A DNA stretch of 64,000 nt from contig CAXXOH010000003.1 in NCBI GenBank assembly GCA_963675185.2, positions 1,178,001-1,242,000 on the forward strand. Direction: 5' to 3'. The notes beneath the pieces were generated by a model, which was not told the origin of the DNA, did not search any database, and was given only the letters and a program-made list of their open reading frames with translations. Below, piece by piece: positions 47,145 to 55,559 of the stretch. Each line of letters starts with the position of its first letter. Position 1 is the first letter of the stretch. The DNA is from Ilyobacter_A sp963675185. Its GTDB lineage: Bacteria; Fusobacteriota; Fusobacteriia; Fusobacteriales; Fusobacteriaceae. The position numbers and the translations under genes are program-made.

Positions 47145-49121
47145 TTGGAACAGTTAGTTTATGCAGGGATTATCGGGGGTATTTTGGCATTAGCCGCTTC
47201 ATTTTTCTATGCGAAAAAAGTTGAGAAATATGAAATCAATATCCCGAAGGTAGCGGAAATAACGGAAGCTATAAGGGAAGGAGCTATGGCGTTCTTAACA
47301 GCTGAGTACAAAATATTGGTATGGTTTGTACTAGGGGTAGCTATATTGCTGGGTATCTTTTTAAATCCATTTGTTTCACTTACATTTGTTCTAGGAGCTG
47401 TAACTTCAGCTATAGCGGGAAATATTGGGATGAGGATAGCAACTAAAGCAAATGGTAGGACGTCTATAGCGGCAAAAGAGGGTGGATTGGCCAAAGCGCT
47501 AGACGTTGCTTTCGCTGGAGGAGCCGTTATGGGACTTGCCGTGGTAGGACTAGGACTTATAGGGCTATCTATGCTATCATTAATATTTGACTGGAATATG
47601 GAGATCATTACAGGATTTGGAATGGGAGCATCTTCTATAGCTCTATTTGCAAGAGTTGGCGGAGGTATCTACACAAAAGCTGCAGACGTAGGGGCTGACC
47701 TTGTAGGTAAGGTTGAAGCTGGTATACCGGAAGACGACCCTAGAAACCCTGCAACAATTGCTGACAATGTAGGAGACAACGTAGGGGACGTAGCAGGAAT
47801 GGGGGCTGACCTTTTTGAATCATATGTAGGGTCAATTATAGCAACAATGGCTCTTGGGGCAACAATTGGAATGAGCTATATGATAGCTCCGATTCTTATT
47901 GCAGCAGCTGGAATAGTTGGTTCGATTATAGCCACAGTAACTGTAAAGACAGACGATCCGAATAAGGTTTACCATAAGCTTGAAAATGGGACCAGAATTG
48001 CAGGCATCTTAGCGCTTCTTGCATCTTTTGTAATAATAAAAGGACTCGGACTGCCTGTTGGGACATTTTGGGCTATATTGGCAGGATTAGTAGCTGGATT
48101 AGCAATAGCTGCTTACACTGGATATTACACTGACACAGGGAAAAAACCGGTTAATTCCATAGCAGATGCAGCTGAAACTGGACCAGCAACAGCTATAATT
48201 CAAGGGTTAGCAGTCGGAATGGAATCTACAGTTGCTCCTATAATAGTAATAGCGATAGCAATTATGGTAGCACATTCATTTGCAGGGCTTTACGGTATAG
48301 CAATAGCTGCTGTAGGGATGTTAGCTACAACAGGTATGGTAGTAGCGGTAGATGCATATGGACCTGTAGCAGATAACGCCGGAGGGATAGCTGAGATGGC
48401 AGAGCTTCCTCCTGAAGTAAGGGCATGTACAGATAAACTAGATGCAGTTGGTAACTCTACGGCGGCTGTTGGAAAGGGATTTGCGATAGGATCAGCTGCA
48501 TTGACAGCATTGTCATTATTCGCAGCATATAAATCAGCCATTGAAGTTAAAACAGGAGAAGCTCTAGCGATAGATGTAACTGATCCAAAAGTTATAGTAG
48601 GACTATTTCTTGGCGGAATGTTAACCTTCCTGTTTTCAGCATTGACCATGACAGCGGTAGGTAAAGCTGCCATGGAGATGGTTACTGAGGTAAGAAGGCA
48701 GTTTAGAGAAATTGTTGGGATAATGGAGAAAAAGGCAAAGCCAGATTATAAAAGATGCGTAGAGATATCTACTAGATCTTCTTTGAGATACATGGTTGTC
48801 CCTGGAGTACTTGCAGTATTAGCTCCAGTTGTAATAGGACTTTGGTCAGTGCAAGCTTTAGGTGGCTTGCTAGCAGGAGCTTTGGTTACAGGGATACTAA
48901 TGGCAATAATGATGGCTAATGCCGGAGGTGCTTGGGACAACGCTAAAAAGCAGATAGAAGCTGGCTATAAAGGGGACGGAAAGGGTTCTGAAAGACATAA
49001 AGCTGCGGTTGTTGGGGATACAGTGGGGGATCCATTTAAAGATACATCTGGACCATCGCTTAACATACTTATAAAACTTATGTCAATCGTTTCTTTAGTA
49101 CTGGTTCCATTGTTTGTATAA
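47145..49121 (+). CDS. hppA: K+-dependent membrane-bound ion-translocating pyrophosphatase
   Basis: This integral membrane enzyme hydrolyses pyrophosphate to pump Na+ or H+ across the inner membrane. The 658-residue protein has about 16 hydrophobic segments. The substrate site has EDDPRNPATIADNVGDNVGD with VAGMGADLFESY, a second site is DAYGPVADNAGGIAEM and the C-terminal KKxxE-type region has VGDTVGDPFKDTSGPSLN. The sequence GNSTAAVGKG has Ala where K+-independent enzymes have Lys, so K+ dependence is predicted. Na+ transport is likely in this lineage but not proven by sequence. The start is TTG at 47145 after AAAAGGGGG. A TATAAT (47086-47091) upstream lacks a good -35 box. Confidence 0.97.
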   Translation: MEQLVYAGIIGGILALAASFFYAKKVEKYEINIPKVAEITEAIREGAMAFLTAEYKILVWFVLGVAILLGIFLNPFVSLTFVLGAVTSAIAGNIGMRIATKANGRTSIAAKEGGLAKALDVAFAGGAVMGLAVVGLGLIGLSMLSLIFDWNMEIITGFGMGASSIALFARVGGGIYTKAADVGADLVGKVEAGIPEDDPRNPATIADNVGDNVGDVAGMGADLFESYVGSIIATMALGATIGMSYMIAPILIAAAGIVGSIIATVTVKTDDPNKVYHKLENGTRIAGILALLASFVIIKGLGLPVGTFWAILAGLVAGLAIAAYTGYYTDTGKKPVNSIADAAETGPATAIIQGLAVGMESTVAPIIVIAIAIMVAHSFAGLYGIAIAAVGMLATTGMVVAVDAYGPVADNAGGIAEMAELPPEVRACTDKLDAVGNSTAAVGKGFAIGSAALTALSLFAAYKSAIEVKTGEALAIDVTDPKVIVGLFLGGMLTFLFSALTMTAVGKAAMEMVTEVRRQFREIVGIMEKKAKPDYKRCVEISTRSSLRYMVVPGVLAVLAPVVIGLWSVQALGGLLAGALVTGILMAIMMANAGGAWDNAKKQIEAGYKGDGKGSERHKAAVVGDTVGDPFKDTSGPSLNILIKLMSIVSLVLVPLFV

Positions 49122-49128
49122 TAATTAC

Positions 49129-49189
49129 TGGGCGGCTTTGCCGCCCAGTTATCTGAAAAGCAGTCAAAAAGACACTTGAGTGTCTTTTT
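49129..49189 (+). terminator. Double terminator after hppA
   Basis: A GC-rich stem (CTGGGCGGC with GCCGCCCAG, about 49129-49149) is followed by a second hairpin, AAAAAGACACT (49166-49176) with AGTGTCTTTTT (49179-49189), and more T residues. The 200 bases from there to 49390 are A/T-rich, and I see no gene in them. Confidence 0.88.
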
Positions 49190-49398
49190 TTATTCTGATG
49201 AGAATGGGATTATATACAAAAGAGTGTTCTGTATAAGAACAATAATGCTGAGTGAGCAGGATACTATAGAATTTAAAATAACTATAAAATGTAAAGATTA
49301 AAAACTAAAAAAGCAAGTCCATTTTGAAGATATGAAATATAGCTGTGAGGTTTAGAATTTGTGTATACACATTTGGCCAAAGAGCTTGAATATTGAAC

Positions 49399-49446
49399 GC
49401 AAGTTGCATTTTTCAACTTGCATATATGCAAAAAATATACTATAAT
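49399..49446 (+). promoter_or_regulatory. dnaG-rpoD promoter overlapped by two inverted repeats
   Basis: TTGCAT (49418-49423), 17 bases and a perfect TATAAT (49441-49446) form the promoter. GCAAGTTG (49399-49406) and CAACTTGC (49414-49421) are an inverted repeat that runs into the -35 box. TTGCATATATGCAA (49418-49431) is a perfect 14-base palindrome that starts at it. Both look like possible operator sites. Confidence 0.75.
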
Positions 49447-49491
49447 ATAGAATAGGTTTTCAGGAAGTCTTGAAAATAAAAAGGAGCCTAT

Positions 49492-51264
49492 ATGAAATAC
49501 AGGCAGGAAGATTTAGAAAAACTGTTTAATCAGTTGAATATAGTAGATGTTATAGGGGAATATGTAGAATTAAAAAAAACCGGATCAAATTACAAGGGGT
49601 TGTGTCCTTTTCATGAAGATAACAACCCTTCTTTTATGGTAAGCCCAACAAAAAATATATATAAGTGTTTTGTTTGTGGAGCCGGCGGAACGGCTGTCAA
49701 GTTCTATATGGAGTACAATAAAGTTGATTTTATCAGTGCCGTAACTGAACTGTCTAAAAAATACAGAATTGACATAAAACCTGTGGATTCTAGGGTGAAT
49801 AGCGAAAATTACGATAGATATTATAGGATACTAGAGGATGCACTGGAACACTTTAAAGAGAACATCTTCAGCAATGATGGCAGACAGGCTCTGGAATACC
49901 TTTTAGGCAGGAAGCTAAGCCCGGATTTTATAAAAAATAATGGGATAGGCTACGCTAAAAATTCGTGGGAAGATATGCATGATTATCTCTTGTCCAAAGG
50001 TTATGAAGTAGAAGATATAGCACGACTTGGACTTGTAAAAAACGGTGATAAGGGGTATTACGATACTTTTAGGAATAGGGTTGTTTTTCCGATATATTCG
50101 CCTTCTGGGAAGGTTGTCGGATTTGGAGGCAGAACCCTAGAAGATAGAAAAGATGTTGCCAAATATATAAACTCTCCTGAAACTCCAGTTTTTACTAAGG
50201 GAAATAACCTGTACGGAATAAAGGAAGCTGGCAGAATTTTAAGAAAAAAGTCTTACTCTATATTGATGGAAGGGTATATGGATGTTCTGACTGCGCACTA
50301 TTATGGTTTCGATGTGGCTGTTGCACCGCTAGGGACAGCTTTTACGGATGAGCAAGCAGAGCTTCTGAAAAGGTATACCTCAAATGTAATAATAGCATTT
50401 GACATGGATGACGCCGGAAAAATGGCTGCTGAAAAAGCTGGCTTAATCTTGAAAAAACATGGATTTAACATAAGAGTTATAGAATTCAATGGTGCCAAGG
50501 ACCCGGATGAATTTTTAAAAAAGTTTGGGAAAGCGGAATTTTTAAAACAGGTAAAAAATTCCAAGGAAATTTTTGATTTTCTGTACTCCAGATATGCAAA
50601 GGAGTACGACCTCACAGACCTCATGTCCAAAAGAAATTTTATAAACCGTTTTTCTGATTTCTTTCAGTCCATTGAAAATGATTTGGATAGGAGTCTTTAC
50701 TTAGACAAATTGAGTGCTCAGCTTGGTTTGGAAAAAAATGTTTTAGATGGGATACTGATTAAAAGTATAAAAAAAATAACTACCAGTAGGAAAGAGGAGT
50801 TTTTAGAAGTAAAATTTAATGTAGAGGACATCGACAATTTGGAGCAGGAGACTGTAAAATTTCTGCTTGAAAATCCAGAATATTATGACGTATTGAAGGA
50901 CAAAGAGATAGAAAATAATTTTCTGAAAAAGATAATGAATTTTTTTCAAGGGCAAAATAAGGAAATAATACCCCAGATAATGAACGATGAATATTTTAGC
51001 GAGGAAGAAAAGTCGATGTTTTTAGAACTTATTTCATCCAGCCATGTTTATTCTGATAGCAGGGGAAAAGAAGAAAATTTTAATGAAATATTGAAGTCCT
51101 GGATAAATAGGGAGCTCAAGTATAAGCTTGAAATTTGTAAGTTGAATAAAGAGCTAAAGCTTTGGTCAGAGCTAAAAAAACTTGAATTCAAAATGAAAAA
51201 TGCGTCTCTAAGCTACGTTGAGTTGATGAAAATAAATAAAAGGTTGAAAGAGATGGAGTATTAA
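49492..51264 (+). CDS. dnaG: DNA primase
   Basis: DnaG makes RNA primers for replication. The 590-residue protein has the N-terminal CHC2 zinc domain (LCPFHEDNNPSFMVSP, KCFVCGAGG). The catalytic TOPRIM core has FPIYSPSGKVVGFGGRTL, MEGYMDVL and AFDMDDAGKMAAEKA. A C-terminal helical region of about 150 residues binds the helicase. AAAAAGGAGCC precedes the ATG. Coupling to rpoD downstream is the macromolecular-synthesis operon order. Confidence 0.98.
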   Translation: MKYRQEDLEKLFNQLNIVDVIGEYVELKKTGSNYKGLCPFHEDNNPSFMVSPTKNIYKCFVCGAGGTAVKFYMEYNKVDFISAVTELSKKYRIDIKPVDSRVNSENYDRYYRILEDALEHFKENIFSNDGRQALEYLLGRKLSPDFIKNNGIGYAKNSWEDMHDYLLSKGYEVEDIARLGLVKNGDKGYYDTFRNRVVFPIYSPSGKVVGFGGRTLEDRKDVAKYINSPETPVFTKGNNLYGIKEAGRILRKKSYSILMEGYMDVLTAHYYGFDVAVAPLGTAFTDEQAELLKRYTSNVIIAFDMDDAGKMAAEKAGLILKKHGFNIRVIEFNGAKDPDEFLKKFGKAEFLKQVKNSKEIFDFLYSRYAKEYDLTDLMSKRNFINRFSDFFQSIENDLDRSLYLDKLSAQLGLEKNVLDGILIKSIKKITTSRKEEFLEVKFNVEDIDNLEQETVKFLLENPEYYDVLKDKEIENNFLKKIMNFFQGQNKEIIPQIMNDEYFSEEEKSMFLELISSSHVYSDSRGKEENFNEILKSWINRELKYKLEICKLNKELKLWSELKKLEFKMKNASLSYVELMKINKRLKEMEY

Positions 51265-51285
51265 TTTTTAAGGAGGCACTTGTGA

Positions 51286-52500
51286 ATGAAAGAATTTATA
51301 AAAAATGATAAAGTTATAGCTCTGGCAAAAAAAGCCTTAAAAGATAATATGATAACTTTTGAAGAGGTTAATGAGCTATTGAAAGATGATTTTCCTCCTG
51401 AAAAAATAGAAGAGCTTTTATCCGGCATGGAGAAGCAAGGGATAAAAATCGTAAAAAAAGAGGAATTGGAAAAGATACTGAAGAAAAAAGAGGCCACTGA
51501 AAAAGAGGAAAAAGTCGTTGAAAAAGCTGGGGAAAACGAGGAAGAAACTGAAGAGGAAGGTGAAGAAACAGAGGCTGCTTCAGAGTTTGACTTAGAGTTT
51601 GATCCGGAGCTTATTGACGAGATTTCTGAAGAAGAACTTGAAGCCGACCTTTTGAGTGTGTCCAAAAACATCGAGGTTGACGAACCTATAAAGATGTATT
51701 TAAGAGAGATAGGGCAAATACCGCTTCTTACACATGAACAAGAACTAAATTTTGCAAGTCGAGCTGATGAAGGTGACAAGTGGGCGGCAAAGCAGCTGGT
51801 GGAGGCAAACCTAAGATTGGTTGTGAGTATAGCTAAAAAACATACCAATAGAGGACTTAAGCTGCTGGACCTTATACAAGAAGGGAACATAGGTCTTATG
51901 AAGGCCGTAGAGAAATTTGAGTATACCAAGGGTTACAAGTTTTCTACTTATGCAACCTGGTGGATAAGACAGGCCATTACAAGGGCTATAGCCGACCAAG
52001 GTAGAACTATAAGAATACCGGTACACATGATAGAGACAATCAACAAGATAAAAAAGGAGAGCAGGATCTACCTGCAAGAAACGGGAAAAGACCCTACTCC
52101 TGAGATACTGGCAAAAAGGCTGGATATGGAACCTGAAAAGATAAAGTCTATTCTTGAAATGAATCAAGATCCAATTTCACTTGAAACTCCTGTCGGGAGC
52201 GAGGAAGACAGTGAATTAGGGGATTTCGTAGAAGACAACAAGATTTTGAGCCCGTATGAGCAAACCAATAGAAATCTGCTAAAAGAGCAACTAGACCAGG
52301 TACTAGGAACTTTGAGTGAAAGAGAAGAAAAGGTATTGAGATTTAGATATGGCCTGGATGACGGATGCCCGAGAACCTTGGAAGAGGTAGGGAAGATATT
52401 CAAAGTTACAAGGGAGAGAATAAGACAAATAGAGGTAAAAGCTCTTAGAAAGCTTAGACATCCAAGCAGAAGAAAAAAACTAGAAGACTTTAAGATGTAG
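51286..52500 (+). CDS. rpoD: Primary sigma factor RpoD/SigA
   Basis: The 404-residue housekeeping sigma factor. It has a helical region 1.1 (about residues 1-65), a very acidic linker (about 66-120), region 1.2 (DEPIKMYLREIGQIPLLTHEQE), and region 2 with FSTYATWWIRQAITRAIADQ that recognises the -10 box. Region 3 follows, then region 4 with EEVGKIFKVTRERIRQIEVKAL that reads the -35 box. AAGGAGG precedes the ATG. Promoters throughout this window match the TTGACA and TATAAT preferences expected for it. Confidence 0.98.
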   Translation: MKEFIKNDKVIALAKKALKDNMITFEEVNELLKDDFPPEKIEELLSGMEKQGIKIVKKEELEKILKKKEATEKEEKVVEKAGENEEETEEEGEETEAASEFDLEFDPELIDEISEEELEADLLSVSKNIEVDEPIKMYLREIGQIPLLTHEQELNFASRADEGDKWAAKQLVEANLRLVVSIAKKHTNRGLKLLDLIQEGNIGLMKAVEKFEYTKGYKFSTYATWWIRQAITRAIADQGRTIRIPVHMIETINKIKKESRIYLQETGKDPTPEILAKRLDMEPEKIKSILEMNQDPISLETPVGSEEDSELGDFVEDNKILSPYEQTNRNLLKEQLDQVLGTLSEREEKVLRFRYGLDDGCPRTLEEVGKIFKVTRERIRQIEVKALRKLRHPSRRKKLEDFKM

Positions 52501-52502
52501 GG

Positions 52503-52527
52503 ATAGGAGCTTAGAGCTCCTATTTTT
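52503..52527 (+). terminator. Terminator after rpoD
   Basis: ATAGGAGCT (52503-52511) pairs with AGCTCCTAT (52515-52523), followed by T residues. The next sigma gene is thus probably transcribed separately. Confidence 0.9.
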
Positions 52528-52592
52528 AGTGCAGATTTTAAATTGTTGTTGGGATGCTTTTAACTTGGGATTATTAAGAAAAGAGGGAGAAA

Positions 52593-53603
52593 ATGAAGTT
52601 AACTGAGGAAATATTTTTAGAGATAAAAAATAAAATAAAAACTAGAGACTTGAAGCAGTCGGAATTTGAGGATATTCTGTCTGAGTACCACATTACAAAT
52701 GAACAATTTTCTAAATTCATAACAAAGGCTATGGAGCACAACCTCACTATACAGGAAGAACAGGATTATGAGGACATAGAAGAAGTCCCGACCGATGAGT
52801 ACTACAGCGACAATATTTTAGAACAATATTTCCATGAGATAACGGTATACAACCTGCTCACAAAAGATGAAGAGGTAGATTGCATCAAAAGGGCAAGAGC
52901 GGGAGATATGGAGGCAAGGGAAAAACTGGTCACTTCAAATTTAAGACTTGTAGCAAAAATAGCATTGAAATACTCTAAGTCCGGTATACACTATATGGAT
53001 CTGATTCAAGACGGTACAATAGGGCTTATAAATTCAATTGAAAAGTTTGACGAAACCAAGGGATACAGATTTTCTACCTATGCTACTTGGTGGATAAAAA
53101 AAGAGATAATAGAGTCCCTTAAAAAAAGAATAAATGTGATAAAGATACCCAATTATATCTACTTGCTGCATAAAAAAATAGAACTGTTTGAGCAAGAGTA
53201 TTATGATAAAAATGACAGAAGACCTTTAGAGGAGGAGATAGCTGAGGAGCTTGATTTGAATTTAGAAGAAGTGAGAAGAGTGAAAAAGGCTCTGGAGATG
53301 AATATAATAAATTTAAAAGAAAAAGACAAATCTGGTCTGAGCGACTACTCTACCGTGGATGAAATAGATAAGGATTTAGAGGAGCTCAGCCAAAAGTTGA
53401 AAGTATCAAAACTCTTAAAAAAGCTGAGCTACAAAGAAAGAAGAATAATAGAGATGTACTATGGTCTTGGACAGGACGGCAGGTATAATTTCAGGGAGAT
53501 TGCCAGCGAACTAGACATGACCCCTGAGAGAGTCAAACTCTTAAAGGAAAGAGCAATAGACAAGTTGAAGTACGCAGGGGAAAGGATGTGGGTATTTCAG
53601 TGA
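52593..53603 (+). CDS. Second sigma-70 family factor, RpoD-like paralogue
   Basis: A 336-residue sigma factor beside rpoD. It has an N-terminal segment of about 65 residues, then region 1.2 (NILEQYFHEITVYNLLTKDEE), region 2 (NLRLVAKIALKYSKSGIHYMDLIQDG, FSTYATWWIKKEIIESLKKR), region 3 and region 4 (YKERRIIEMYYGL, FREIASELDMTPERVKLLKERA). The -10-reading helix differs from RpoD after ATWWI (KKEIIESLKKRINVIKIP against RQAITRAIADQGRTIRIP). The -35 helix ends in PERVKLLKER rather than RERIRQIEVK. It should therefore recognise a different promoter class. It overlaps the next gene as GTGA. No anti-sigma gene is seen. Confidence 0.93.
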   Translation: MKLTEEIFLEIKNKIKTRDLKQSEFEDILSEYHITNEQFSKFITKAMEHNLTIQEEQDYEDIEEVPTDEYYSDNILEQYFHEITVYNLLTKDEEVDCIKRARAGDMEAREKLVTSNLRLVAKIALKYSKSGIHYMDLIQDGTIGLINSIEKFDETKGYRFSTYATWWIKKEIIESLKKRINVIKIPNYIYLLHKKIELFEQEYYDKNDRRPLEEEIAEELDLNLEEVRRVKKALEMNIINLKEKDKSGLSDYSTVDEIDKDLEELSQKLKVSKLLKKLSYKERRIIEMYYGLGQDGRYNFREIASELDMTPERVKLLKERAIDKLKYAGERMWVFQ

Positions 53604-54643
53604 AGCTGAAAAGCATTTTGGGTAAACTTGAAAAACACTACCCGAAAAACTTAGGCGAGTCATGGGATAATATAGGGCTTTTGCTAGGCGAGGCAGAAAG
53701 CGATATAAAAAAAGTACAGTTATCGCTGGACGTGACTGAAAAAACTGTTGAACATGCAATAAAAAGTGGTGCGAGCTTAATAATAAGCCATCATCCAATG
53801 ATATTTTCTGGCCTTAAAAGCATAACAAGCAGCACAATTATAGGCAGGAAAGTGCTGAAGTTAATAAAAAACAATATAGCTGTGTATTCTATGCACACCA
53901 ATCTAGACTCTGCATCGGGAGGCTTAAATGAGTACATAGCAAAAAAATTAGGGGCAAAAAACTATAAAATAGTTGACGAAATCTGCTATGACGTGTATAA
54001 ACTATCAGTATACGTGCCGGAGGAGTATTTCGAGATCGTTTTGAAGAAGATAAACTGCAGTGGTTTGCTGGAGTTTAATGGATATAAAAATGTTTCATAT
54101 TCATCCGAAAATGAGGAGAGGGTAGAGGGCAGACTAAACGAAAGCAGAAAGGTCGAGATTATAGGAGAAAAAAACATGCTGTATGCAATCCTTGGGGAGG
54201 TCAGAAAAGTTCACCCCTATAAAGAACCTGCATATGAGATAATAAAGATAGATAACAAGTATGTAAAGGGCGGCATAGGCAGATATTTTACTCTGGAAAA
54301 AGAGTATGAGATGGATGAGTATGTAGAACTCATAAAATCCCAGCTGGGGATAAAGGATTTAAGGGTCGTTTGTGGCGAAAACAAGAAAATAAAAAAGGTT
54401 GCAGTGGTAAACGGAAGTGGAGCGAGTTTTTTATCTAAGGTTTTAAAATTGAATGTAGACCTCTTTGTAACAGGAGATCTTAAGTACCATGAAGCTCTTG
54501 ACGCAAAGGAAGCCGGAATATCTTTGGTAGATATAGGTCACTATGAAAGTGAGGTATTTTTTTCCGACCTTATCAAGGATAAACTGGGTGATGATGTAGA
54601 GATAGAGGTATACAATGATGAGCCAGTATTTCAATATAGATAG
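53600..54643 (+). CDS. Nif3-like dinuclear metal-centre protein (GTP cyclohydrolase 1 type 2 family)
   Basis: A 347-residue member of the Nif3/YqfO family, hexameric proteins with a two-metal centre. Metal ligands appear in ISHHPMIFSGLK, MHTNLDSASGG and DIGHYESEV. An internal insert of about 100 residues (roughly 130-230) matches the YqfO-type PII-like domain, with HPYKEPAYEI. Family function is unsettled. The GTG at 53600 overlaps the sigma gene stop as GTGA. A GTG at 53588 is possible but only 2 bases from the AAAGGA site. In Bacillus, yqfO also lies just downstream of sigA, so the order is conserved. Confidence 0.92.
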   Translation: MKLKSILGKLEKHYPKNLGESWDNIGLLLGEAESDIKKVQLSLDVTEKTVEHAIKSGASLIISHHPMIFSGLKSITSSTIIGRKVLKLIKNNIAVYSMHTNLDSASGGLNEYIAKKLGAKNYKIVDEICYDVYKLSVYVPEEYFEIVLKKINCSGLLEFNGYKNVSYSSENEERVEGRLNESRKVEIIGEKNMLYAILGEVRKVHPYKEPAYEIIKIDNKYVKGGIGRYFTLEKEYEMDEYVELIKSQLGIKDLRVVCGENKKIKKVAVVNGSGASFLSKVLKLNVDLFVTGDLKYHEALDAKEAGISLVDIGHYESEVFFSDLIKDKLGDDVEIEVYNDEPVFQYR

Positions 54644-54652
54644 GAGTTTGAG

Positions 54653-55201
54653 ATGTTTCGAGTTGTACTAATTTTAGCACTAGTGATTTGTAAGCTATCT
54701 TTTTCTCAGGTAGACGACAAAGTGGGGGCGCTTAAAAGAGCTGAGATAGAGAAGATCGATAGGTTAATAGAAGAGAGCAGAGAAGAAGCTGGTCTGAATT
54801 ATAGGATAAATATTATTAATTCCGATACTGAAGTAGGAAAAGATTTGAATAAGTATGAGAAAAGTGTTATAATCAATTTAGTTTTTCAGGAAAACAAAAA
54901 ATATAAAGTGTCTATCAATCTTTCACAGGATATAGACGTAACCTCTAGTAAAGAGAGTATTGTTGAAGTTTTAGAAAATTCAGAAAAAACTTTAAAAAAA
55001 GGAGAATTCTCAAATTTTTTTAAAGATCTAATAATTGAACTGAACGTCTTGCTGAATCCAGAAAAAGAAAAAGTCGAAATTGCACCAGAAGGCAAAAAAC
55101 TAAATTTTTGGAAATACTTGATAATAATCATACCGATATTATTTTTCAAAAAAATAGTTAAAATTTTTAGAAGAATAAAGAACAAAATAAATAGGTATTA
55201 G
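54653..55201 (+). CDS. Exported membrane protein of unknown function, possibly TPM-domain-like
   Basis: A 182-residue protein with a signal peptide (about residues 1-18). A periplasmic part of about 120 residues follows, with predicted alternating helices and strands (IEKIDRLIEESREEAGLNYRINII, SVIINLVFQENKKYKVSIN). One transmembrane helix (about 150-164, WKYLIIIIPILFF) and a basic tail end it. The layout resembles single TPM-domain (YgcG/Psb32-like) proteins, but motif evidence is weak. The stop codon and the last codons lie within helix P1 of the RNase P RNA that follows. Confidence 0.65.
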   Translation: MFRVVLILALVICKLSFSQVDDKVGALKRAEIEKIDRLIEESREEAGLNYRINIINSDTEVGKDLNKYEKSVIINLVFQENKKYKVSINLSQDIDVTSSKESIVEVLENSEKTLKKGEFSNFFKDLIIELNVLLNPEKEKVEIAPEGKKLNFWKYLIIIIPILFFKKIVKIFRRIKNKINRY

Positions 55202-55527
55202 AGTTAATCGCGGCTACAGTTTGTAGACGAGGAAAGTCCGGACTCCATAGAGCAGAAGGGCAGCTAACGGCTGCTGAGAGAAATCTTAAGGAAAGTGCCA
55301 CAGAAAACAAACCGCCTTCGGGTAAGGGTGAAAAGGTGGTGTAAGAGACCACCAGTATCTTAGGAGACTAAGATAGCTAGGTAAACCCCCTTCGGAGCAA
55401 AACCAAATAGAAAGACAATTAAGAGGGTGGCTCGCTCTCGTCTTCGGGTAGGTTGCTTGAATCACTAAGCGATTAGTGGTCTAGATAAATGATTAACAGA
55501 AACATAATCCGGCTTATTCTAATGCCT
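55193..55527 (+). ncRNA. rnpB: RNase P RNA, bacterial type A
   Basis: The catalytic RNA of RNase P, which matures tRNA 5' ends. The universal core GAGGAAAGTCCGGACTCC lies near 55230 and is completed by AGATAAATGATTAAC and the 3' part CATAATCCGGCTTAT. The ends pair as P1: AGGTATTAGAGTTAA (55193-55207) with TTATTCTAATGCCT (55514-55527). The 5' strand of P1 thus reaches into the end of the upstream coding region. The stretch AAACCCCCTTCGGAGCAAAACCAAATAG is a typical bacterial RNase P core region. A terminator follows at once. Confidence 0.96.
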
Positions 55528-55530
55528 ATA

Positions 55531-55557
55531 AAAAAACCGGCTACGGCCGGATTTTTT
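55531..55557. terminator. Bidirectional terminator of rnpB and malQ
   Basis: CCGGC (55537-55541) pairs with GCCGG (55546-55550), flanked by AAAAAA on one side and TTTTTT on the other, so it works on both strands. Confidence 0.9.
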
Positions 55558-55559
55558 AT

